Positions 58,095 through 64,000 of a stretch of 64,000 bases of DNA are shown here, one piece after another. Below the pieces are notes generated by a model. That model was not told where the DNA came from. It saw only the letters and a program-made list of their open reading frames with translations, and made no database searches. The translations under genes and the position numbers were made by a program. Source of the DNA: Azospirillum rugosum (GTDB taxonomy: Bacteria > Pseudomonadota > Alphaproteobacteria > Azospirillales > Azospirillaceae); the NCBI RefSeq assembly GCF_017876155.1, contig NZ_JAGINP010000029.1, forward strand, positions 1-64,000, written 5' to 3'. The first letter of the stretch is position 1; every line of letters starts with the position of its first letter.

Positions 58095-59090
58095 TCAGGA
58101 GGCCCGCAGCGTTGCCCGGTGCAGGGCGGATTCCAGGGTCGCGCCGTCGTTGCGGCCGCGGAACAGGTGGAACTCCAGCGGCGATCCGGCCCAGCGGCGG
58201 CGGGCTTCCGCCAGAAGGGCCTCGGCGCGGCGGGCGTCGCCGACGATCGCGAAGCCGGTCGGCCCCCAGGAGCTTTGTCCGACGCCGGGAATGCCCTCCG
58301 CCTCCAGCCAGGCCAGCGCGTCGGCCACCGCGGGGCTGGTGAAGCGCCCGCCCTGGACCGGGGCGAAATGGTCGCCCACCGTGCGTTGCAACTCCCCCAC
58401 CGCCCGCCCGAAGCGGTCGGCGTCGCCGTCGATCAGCGCCGGCAGGGCGGCCATGACCATCAGGCGGCACAGATGCCCGGCCCGCTCCGCCGGGAAGGGT
58501 GGCAGCGCCTTGAAGGCCTGCACCTCCGCGGTGCCGTGCAGCCCCTGGCCGTCGCGGTGCAGGATCAGCAGGACGCGCCAGGACTCCGGAAAGGGCAGGC
58601 GCGCGACGATGGGCGGAGGCTCGTCGCCCGTTCCCCGGCCGCCATCCAGGATGACCCCGCCATTCTCGAAGGCGCCGATCCCGATGCCGGAGCGGGCGCC
58701 GCGTTCCAGTTCGGCGGCGAGCTTGCGGACGGGCAACGGCCGGCCGTGCAACTGCGCCAGCGCGGTGCCGACCGCCAGCCCCATCTGCGTGCCGGAGCCC
58801 AGGCCGACATGCTCCGGAATGGCTTCCTCCACCGTCAGCTCGGCGTTGGCCGGCCAGCGGAAGCGGTCGCACACAGCGCGCGCGGCCTTCAGCGCGCGCT
58901 CCGCCGATGGGCCGGCCGCGCGCAGGCGGTCGGATGGGCGGACCCGGACGGTCGTCGCCATCCCGTCGAGCGTCAGGCCCAGGCTGCCGAAGCGCCGCCC
59001 CAGGCCGCCGTTCATGTCGAGAAATCCCAGATGCAACCGCGCGGGCGCCGTGACCCGCACCTCCCCCACATCGTCGACGCCAAGAGGCAT
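58095..59090 (-). CDS. Beta-ribofuranosylaminobenzene 5'-phosphate synthase family
   Basis: The protein is 331 aa with the GHMP-kinase fold. VTAPARLHLGFLDMNGG near residue 14 and the glycine-rich loop PEHVGLGSGTQMGLAVG near 90 are visible. The enzyme condenses 4-hydroxybenzoate or 4-aminobenzoate with PRPP, the first committed step of H4MPT synthesis. It is the first gene of the minus-strand cofactor operon and divergent from the pterin dehydratase–fhc operon, 134 bases apart. Confidence 0.88.
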   Translation of the reverse strand: MPLGVDDVGEVRVTAPARLHLGFLDMNGGLGRRFGSLGLTLDGMATTVRVRPSDRLRAAGPSAERALKAARAVCDRFRWPANAELTVEEAIPEHVGLGSGTQMGLAVGTALAQLHGRPLPVRKLAAELERGARSGIGIGAFENGGVILDGGRGTGDEPPPIVARLPFPESWRVLLILHRDGQGLHGTAEVQAFKALPPFPAERAGHLCRLMVMAALPALIDGDADRFGRAVGELQRTVGDHFAPVQGGRFTSPAVADALAWLEAEGIPGVGQSSWGPTGFAIVGDARRAEALLAEARRRWAGSPLEFHLFRGRNDGATLESALHRATLRAS

Positions 59091-59157
59091 GAGAACCTCA
59101 TGTGTTCAAGGAAAGTTGCGTCGTTTTTTCGATCATGATAATCTTGTGTCAAAAAAA

Positions 59158-59193
59158 CACCCCGATCCAATAGTATATACCTCTTTCGGGGTG
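59158..59193. promoter_or_regulatory. Inverted repeat in the divergent fhc / H4MPT-synthesis promoter region
   Basis: CACCCCGA (59158-59165) and TCGGGGTG (59186-59193) are perfect 8-bp arms around an AT-rich 20-base loop (59166-59185, with TAGTATATAC). It sits midway between the two divergent operons, next to A7 and T6 tracts (59151-59157, 59125-59130). It could be the operator of a shared regulator or a leader hairpin. Confidence 0.5.
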
Positions 59194-59224
59194 AGGACTG
59201 ATCGGTCACTTCGGGGAGGAAGAC

Positions 59225-59602
59225 ATGGCCGCGGTTCCGGAATCCACCTATTCCGATGCTGAAGTCGCAGAGCGGTTGCAGCAAATATTGCCGCGCTGGC
59301 GTTTTGAGGACGGCTGGATTCGTCGGAAGTACAAGACGAACAGCTGGAAGGGCACCCTGATGGTGGTCAACGCGGTCGGCCATCTGGCCGAGGCCGCGTG
59401 GCACCATCCGGACCTGACCGTCTCCTACGCCTGGGTCGAGGTGCGCCTGAAGACCCACACCGCCAAGGGCATCACCGACAAGGACTTCGAACTCGCCCGC
59501 AAGATCGAGGAGGTGATCCAGTGGCAGCCCGCCAAGGAGGGCGGCGCGCTGGAGGGCACGCCCAAGGACGACATGCGCTTCGCCTACATCAAGTACGATT
59601 GA
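59225..59602 (+). CDS. Pterin-4a-carbinolamine dehydratase (PCD/DCoH) family
   Basis: The protein is 125 aa. The signature WHHPDLTVSYAWVEVRL with H60, H61 and D63, and a later GITDKDFELARKIE segment, define the family. PCDs recycle tetrahydrobiopterin in aromatic hydroxylation, but this gene leads the fhc operon by 10 bases. Homologues are known in methylotroph H4MPT clusters, so a role in methanopterin synthesis or repair is likely. Confidence 0.88.
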   Translation: MAAVPESTYSDAEVAERLQQILPRWRFEDGWIRRKYKTNSWKGTLMVVNAVGHLAEAAWHHPDLTVSYAWVEVRLKTHTAKGITDKDFELARKIEEVIQWQPAKEGGALEGTPKDDMRFAYIKYD

Positions 59603-59612
59603 CGGCGCCCGC

Positions 59613-60875
59613 ATGGCGACGAATGACGATGTCCTGTGCCCCTTCTGCGGCCTGGGTTGCGACGACCTGACGGTTGAGGAGGAGAGCGGCGGGCTGGCGG
59701 TGCGCTCCACCGACTGCCCGATCGCGCGCGACCGCTTCGCCCACACACCGCCGGCCGAACCGCCGCGCGTGGCGGGCGCCCCCGTGTCCCTGGAGGACGC
59801 GGTGCGGGCCGCGGCCATGGCGCTGGGTGCGGCCGGCGCGCCGCTCGTCGCCGGGCTCGGCGCCGACGTTGACGGAGTGCGGGCGGCGCTGGCGTTGGCC
59901 CAGAGGCTGGGCGCGGTGGTGGATCACGCGCTGTCCGACGGGCTCTACCGCAATTTGGCGGTGCTACAACGAACGGGCTGGATCGCCACCACGCTGGCCG
60001 AACTGCGCAACCGCTGCGACCTGCTGGTGGTGGCCGGACCGGACCCAGCGGCGTTCCACCCGCGCCTCTACGAGCGCTGGGTGGCCCCGACCCCGGCCTT
60101 CCAGAACCCACCGTCGCGGGAGGTGGTGTTCCTGTGCGGCGAACCGCTGGATTCCACGCGCGCCGCCCTGGCGAACCTGCCCGTCACGGTCCTTCCCGGC
60201 GATCCGGCGCGCGTCGGGGACGCGGCGGCGGCGTTGACGGCGGCCTTGCCCGATCCATCCCGCGCGGTCGGCGCGGCGGGCATCGCGGCGGAGGACATCG
60301 CCACATTGGCGGAACGGTTGCGCAAGGCGCGCTACGCGGTCGTGGCGTGGGCGGCCTCCGCCTTCCATGGGCCGCACGCCGATCTGACGGTGGAACGGCT
60401 CGTCCGCCTCGTCCACGACGTCAACCGGCAAACCCGCTGCGCTGGGCTTCCGCTCGCCGGGCACGACAACGTGGTCGGCGCCAACCAGGTCTGCACCTGG
60501 CAGTTCGGCGTGCCGCTGCGCGCGTCGCTTGGCGGTGGGGCGCCGCTGCATGATCCCTACCGCTTCGCCTGGGACCGCTATTCGGACACGGCGGACGCCG
60601 TCCTGTGGATTTCGTCCTTCCGGCCGGAGATCCCCACCTTTCCGACGGGCAAGCCGGTCGTCGCCCTGGCCCCACCGGGGACGGCCTTCGCCGATGAGCC
60701 CGCCGTCTTCATCCCCGTCGGCACGCCGGGCATCGATCATGCCGGCCATGTTTTCCGCAGCGACACGGTGGTGGCCCTGCGCGCGCGGGGCCTCATCGAC
60801 CGCGGGTTGCCGGACGTCGCGGCCGTCCTGACGGCCATCGCCGCCGCCCTGCCGCAGGAGGCCGCCGCATGCTGA
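59613..60875 (+). CDS. fhcB: Formyltransferase/hydrolase complex subunit B
   Basis: The protein is 420 aa, homologous to formylmethanofuran dehydrogenase subunit B. In bacteria the complex FhcABCD does not reduce a molybdopterin; it transfers formyl from H4MPT to methylofuran and hydrolyses it to formate. The N-terminal cluster-like motif C9-X2-C12-X3-C16 (CPFCGLGC) is retained, and blocks such as GLPLAGHDNVVGANQVCTWQ are FhcB-like. It overlaps fhcA by seven bases. Confidence 0.92.
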   Translation: MATNDDVLCPFCGLGCDDLTVEEESGGLAVRSTDCPIARDRFAHTPPAEPPRVAGAPVSLEDAVRAAAMALGAAGAPLVAGLGADVDGVRAALALAQRLGAVVDHALSDGLYRNLAVLQRTGWIATTLAELRNRCDLLVVAGPDPAAFHPRLYERWVAPTPAFQNPPSREVVFLCGEPLDSTRAALANLPVTVLPGDPARVGDAAAALTAALPDPSRAVGAAGIAAEDIATLAERLRKARYAVVAWAASAFHGPHADLTVERLVRLVHDVNRQTRCAGLPLAGHDNVVGANQVCTWQFGVPLRASLGGGAPLHDPYRFAWDRYSDTADAVLWISSFRPEIPTFPTGKPVVALAPPGTAFADEPAVFIPVGTPGIDHAGHVFRSDTVVALRARGLIDRGLPDVAAVLTAIAAALPQEAAAC

Positions 60876-62530
60876 TGAAACTCGCCGGGGGGCGCATCCA
60901 CGACCCGGCCAACGGGCGCGACGGCGCGGTGGGCGACCTGTTCGTGCAGGACGGCCGCATCATCGCCGACCCCGGCCCTGGCGCCACGCCGGACGAGGTC
61001 CACGACCTGACCGGCCGGGTGGTCATGGCCGGGGCCATCGACATCCACAGCCACATCGCCGGCGGCAAGGTCAACATCGCGCGCCTGCTGATGGCGGAGG
61101 AGCACCGCGCAGCGGCGTTTGCGACCCCAGAGCCTTGCGGCTGCGGCGGTGCCATTGCCACCCCCTCCACCCACGTCACCGGCTGCCGCTACGCCCAGAT
61201 GGGCTACACCGCGGCCTTCGAGCCGGCGATGCTGCCCAGCAACGCCCGCCACGCGCATCTGGAGATGGCGGACATCCCGCTGATCGACACCGGCGGCTAT
61301 CTGGTGTTGGGCAACGACGACCTGCTGCTGGAACTGCTCGCGTCCGGCGCCGGGGAGGAGGCGGTGGCCGACTATGTCGGCTGCATGCTGAACGCCACGC
61401 GCAGCCTCGCCGTCAAGGCGGTGAATCCCGGCGGCATCAACGCCTTCAAGTACAACCAGCGCCGCCTGAACGTGGACGAGGCCGGCCCCTTTCATGCCAT
61501 CACCCCGCGCCGCATCCTCACCGCGCTGGCGGCGGCGGTGCAGCGGCTCGGCATCCCGCACCCGCTGCACCTGCACGGCTTCAACCTCGGCGTCCCGGGC
61601 AACGCGGAGGCGACGCTGGACAGCATCGAGGCGGTGGAGGGCCTGCGCCTCCACCTCACCCACGTGCAGTTCCACGCTTATGGCGTCGAGGGCGACCGGA
61701 AATTCTCCTCTGCCGCCGCGCGGATCGCGGAGGCGGTGAACCGCCGGCCCAACATCTCCGTCGACGTCGGGCAGATCATGTTCGGCCAGACCGTCACCGC
61801 CTCGGCCGACACCATGGCGCAGATGGGCAACGCGGGGCTCGCCCACCCGAAGAAATGGGTGATGATGGACATCGAATGCGACGCCGGCTGCGGCGTCGTG
61901 CCCTTCCGCTACCGCGACAAGGCCTTCGTCAACGCGCTGCAATGGGCCATCGGGCTGGAGCTGTTCCTGCTGATCGAGGATCCTTGGCGCATCTTCCTGA
62001 CCACCGACCACCCCAACGGCGCGCCCTTCACCAGCTATCCGGAGCTGATCCGCCTGCTGATGGACCGCGACCACCGCCTCGCCCGGATGGCGGAGCTGCA
62101 TCCGGACCTGCCCGCCCACACCATCCTCGGGTCGCTGACGCGCGAGTACACGCTGGGCGAGATCGCCACCATGACCCGCGCCGCACCCGCGCGGATCCTC
62201 GGGCTGGCCGACCGCGGCCATCTCGGGCTGGGGGCGGCGGCCGACATCACCGTCTACACCGACCGGCCGGACCGCCGCGCCATGTTCGAGAAACCAGACC
62301 TCGTCTTCAAGGACGGCCGGCTGATCGTCCGCAACGGCGTGGTCGTCGCCCTGACGCCGGGGCGCACCCATGTCGTGGAGCCCGCCTACGACCCGAAGAT
62401 CGAATCCTGGATGGGCCGCCGCTTCGACGAGCGGATGGGCCAGCGGCTGGCCCATTTCCGCATCGCCGAGGACGAGATCCGCGGCGGAAACGGCCTGGTC
62501 CGCCACGCCTGCCGGCCGGGGGCTTTCTGA
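60869..62530 (+). CDS. fhcA: Formyltransferase/hydrolase complex subunit A
   Basis: The protein is 553 aa of the amidohydrolase fold. It hydrolyses formylmethylofuran to formate and the free carrier. The metal-binding H60-X-H62 (AIDIHSHIAGGKVN), the LHLHGFNLGVPGNAE block and LTHVQFHAYGVEGDRKF are characteristic. The stop overlaps the fhcD start by one base. Confidence 0.94.
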   Translation: MLMKLAGGRIHDPANGRDGAVGDLFVQDGRIIADPGPGATPDEVHDLTGRVVMAGAIDIHSHIAGGKVNIARLLMAEEHRAAAFATPEPCGCGGAIATPSTHVTGCRYAQMGYTAAFEPAMLPSNARHAHLEMADIPLIDTGGYLVLGNDDLLLELLASGAGEEAVADYVGCMLNATRSLAVKAVNPGGINAFKYNQRRLNVDEAGPFHAITPRRILTALAAAVQRLGIPHPLHLHGFNLGVPGNAEATLDSIEAVEGLRLHLTHVQFHAYGVEGDRKFSSAAARIAEAVNRRPNISVDVGQIMFGQTVTASADTMAQMGNAGLAHPKKWVMMDIECDAGCGVVPFRYRDKAFVNALQWAIGLELFLLIEDPWRIFLTTDHPNGAPFTSYPELIRLLMDRDHRLARMAELHPDLPAHTILGSLTREYTLGEIATMTRAAPARILGLADRGHLGLGAAADITVYTDRPDRRAMFEKPDLVFKDGRLIVRNGVVVALTPGRTHVVEPAYDPKIESWMGRRFDERMGQRLAHFRIAEDEIRGGNGLVRHACRPGAF

Positions 62531-63429
62531 TGCGGCTGAACGGCGTCCACATCGACGACACCTTCGCCGAGGCCTTCCCGATGCTCGGCACGCGGTTGGT
62601 GATCACCGCCGACACGCCGGCCTGGGTGCAGGCGGCGGTGCTCAGCATGACGGGTTTCGCCACCTCCGTCATCGCCTGCGGCTGCGAGGCGGCGGTGGAG
62701 CGGCTGTTGCCGCCCGAGGAGACGCCGGACGCCCGGCCGGGGGCGGCGGTGCTGCTGTTCGCCATGAACAAGGCGGAACTGGCCAAGCAGGTGGCGCGGC
62801 GCGTTGGGCAATGCGTGATGACCTCGCCGGGGTCGGCCTGCTACGCGGGCCTGCGCGACGGACCGACCATTCCGCTCGGCAACGCGCTACGCTACTTCGG
62901 CGACGGCTGGCAGATCGCCAAGCGGATCGGAGCCCGCCGCTATTGGCGCGTCCCGGTCATGGACGGGGAGTTCCTGTGCGAGGCCTCCACCGCGGTGGTG
63001 GAGGGCGTGGGCGGCGGCAATTTCATCCTGCTGGCGGTCGACCGCCGCGCCGGGCTGGCGGCGGCACAGGCCGCGGTCATGGCGATCCGCGAGGTGCCCG
63101 GCGCCATCCTGCCGTTCCCGGGCGGGGTGGTCCGCTCCGGCTCCAAGATCGGGGGCAAGTACAAGGGGATGATCGCCTCCACCAACACGGCCTTCTGCCC
63201 GACCCTGCGCGGTACGGCGCCGATGTCGCTGGTGCCGGAGGGGGTGGAGTCCATCCTGGAGCTTGTGATCGACGGCGTGAGCGCGGAGGCCGTCGCCGCG
63301 GCCATGCGCGCCGGCATCGGTGCGGTGGTCGGGCTGGGGGCGGCCGGCGGGGTGGTGTCGGTCACCGCCGGCAACTACGGCGGCAAGCTCGGCCGCTACC
63401 AGTTCCGCCTGCACGAGGTGATGGCATGA
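62530..63429 (+). CDS. fhcD: Formylmethanofuran:H4MPT formyltransferase
   Basis: The protein is 299 aa. It moves the formyl group between 5-formyl-H4MPT and methylofuran. Ftr family blocks are evident: DDTFAEAFPMLGTRLVITA, FPGGVVRSGSKIGGKYKGM and a C-terminal GNYGGKLGRYQFRLHEV. The start overlaps the fhcA stop (TGATG) and the stop overlaps the fhcC start (ATGA). Confidence 0.95.
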   Translation: MRLNGVHIDDTFAEAFPMLGTRLVITADTPAWVQAAVLSMTGFATSVIACGCEAAVERLLPPEETPDARPGAAVLLFAMNKAELAKQVARRVGQCVMTSPGSACYAGLRDGPTIPLGNALRYFGDGWQIAKRIGARRYWRVPVMDGEFLCEASTAVVEGVGGGNFILLAVDRRAGLAAAQAAVMAIREVPGAILPFPGGVVRSGSKIGGKYKGMIASTNTAFCPTLRGTAPMSLVPEGVESILELVIDGVSAEAVAAAMRAGIGAVVGLGAAGGVVSVTAGNYGGKLGRYQFRLHEVMA

Positions 63430-64000
63430 GCGGCGTCATCCTCACCCCCCGTGAGCCCGCCGGTCCGCCCATCGACATGACGGGCGTGCTGCCCGAACGG
63501 TTGGCCGAGGGCGGCCGGGATGCGCTGGCCGGGCTGATGCTGGTGCGCGGGAGCAAGCGTCACCGGCTGGATGCGCTGTTCGACCTCCAGGACGGCGGCC
63601 CGTCTGGGGCCTTGGTGCTGCGTCCCGGCGGTGCCGTGTTGGACGGGGTCGGGGCAGGCATGGCGGCCGGGGAAATCCTGGTCGAGGGCGATTGCGGCGC
63701 CTACGCCGGCAGCGGCATGCGCGGCGGCACGCTGATCGTGGAGGGGACCTGCGGCGCCTTCGCCGCCGCCGAGATGGCCGGCGGGCGCCTGCGCGTCGCG
63801 GGCGACGTGGGCGACTTCCTGGGCGCGCCACTGGCCGGCGGCACGCGCGGCATGAGCGGCGGGACGGTCGTCGTGGCGGGCAATGCCGGGGATCGCGTCG
63901 GCGAACGGATGCGGCGCGGGTTGATCGCCGTCCATGGGCGGGTGGGGAGCCTGTGCGGCGCCCGGATGATCGCCGGGACCATCGTCGTCGGCGCCGGCTG
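63426..64000 (+). CDS. fhcC: Formyltransferase/hydrolase complex subunit C (partial, runs off window)
   Basis: The first ~191 residues are seen; the C-terminus lies beyond the window. The sequence is rich in the beta-helix repeats of the FwdC/glutamate-synthase-gamma fold (GSGMRGGTLIVEGTCGAF, then AGGTRGMSGGTVVVAG). In the complex it is a structural subunit bridging the others. It completes the B-A-D-C gene order usual for alphaproteobacterial fhc. Confidence 0.92.
   Translation, partial: MSGVILTPREPAGPPIDMTGVLPERLAEGGRDALAGLMLVRGSKRHRLDALFDLQDGGPSGALVLRPGGAVLDGVGAGMAAGEILVEGDCGAYAGSGMRGGTLIVEGTCGAFAAAEMAGGRLRVAGDVGDFLGAPLAGGTRGMSGGTVVVAGNAGDRVGERMRRGLIAVHGRVGSLCGARMIAGTIVVGAG

Noticed and set aside
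1..64000. CRISPR arrays, tRNA and rRNA genes, and phage or integrase genes.
   Set aside because: I looked for regularly spaced repeats, tRNA-like cloverleaf sequences and integrase motifs and saw none that I could support.

Overview
The window is GC-rich, densely coded DNA with no rRNA, tRNA or CRISPR array visible. The gene content points to an Azospirillum-like alphaproteobacterium. It has a ChvE/SbpA–GbpR–GguAB sugar locus beside non-phosphorylative pentose genes, a BigR/Blh sulfide locus, and a PQQ plus tetrahydromethanopterin (H4MPT)/methanofuran formaldehyde-oxidation island. The genus is inferred from remembered protein similarity; no database was searched.

Layout. (1) 0.5–4.3 kb: a three-subunit PaoABC-type aldehyde oxidoreductase. 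(2) 4.4–10.2 kb: a patchy region with an AT-rich DUF305 membrane protein, a ~100-bp relic bounded by IS6-type inverted repeats, an ECF41 sigma factor divergent from its carboxymuconolactone-decarboxylase-like partner (both with textbook ECF41 promoters), a PEP mutase/isocitrate lyase family enzyme, an iron-sulfur-flavoprotein-like gene and at least two gene relics. (3) 10.3–11.5 kb: a zinc alcohol/formaldehyde dehydrogenase. (4) 11.6–22.4 kb: a sulfur island with a TauE/SafE exporter, BigR, the persulfide dioxygenase Blh, an RND pump plus adaptor plus rhodanese operon, a second ArsR regulator, a DUF2892 protein, sulfide:quinone oxidoreductase, a TsdA-like diheme cytochrome and another diheme cytochrome. 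(5) 22.7–26.3 kb: a SWIM/SNF2 helicase. (6) 26.7–30.8 kb: Ohr and a run of exported hydrolases with an unrecognised protein. (7) 30.9–40.0 kb: a sugar-acid operon (chvE, gguA, gguB, a Gfo/Idh dehydrogenase and a xylonate-type dehydratase) with GbpR and a divergent 2-keto-3-deoxypentonate dehydratase. (8) 40.5–44.6 kb: LysR, VOC, an Rrf2/old-yellow-enzyme pair and a RibD-like reductase. (9) 44.6–49.8 kb: a quinoprotein module with pqqA, pqqE, a periplasmic binding protein, a SoxYZ-like carrier and a quinoprotein-relay metallohydrolase. (10) 49.9–64.0 kb: H4MPT/methanofuran cofactor synthesis and C1 transfer genes (MfnF-like, MfnD-like, HisA-like, fae, CitG-like, RimK-like, mch, ATP-grasp, mtdB, beta-RFAP synthase) and, divergently, a pterin dehydratase with fhcB-A-D-C. 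fhcC runs off the window.

How the parts fit. Periplasmic PQQ enzymes encoded elsewhere would make formaldehyde from C1 compounds. Fae, MtdB, Mch and FhcABCD would then oxidise it to formate through H4MPT and methanofuran, and the ATP-grasp, CitG-like, HisA-like and beta-RFAP synthase genes would build those carriers. In the sulfur island SQR would feed sulfide electrons to quinone, Blh and rhodanese would process persulfide, TsdA would handle thiosulfate and TauE/SafE would export sulfite, under two ArsR repressors with BigR/SqrR-like cysteines. The least explained points are the RND pump tied to sulfur genes, the pqqA–pqqE pair without pqqBCD, and the unassigned HisA-like and CitG-like proteins among the cofactor genes.
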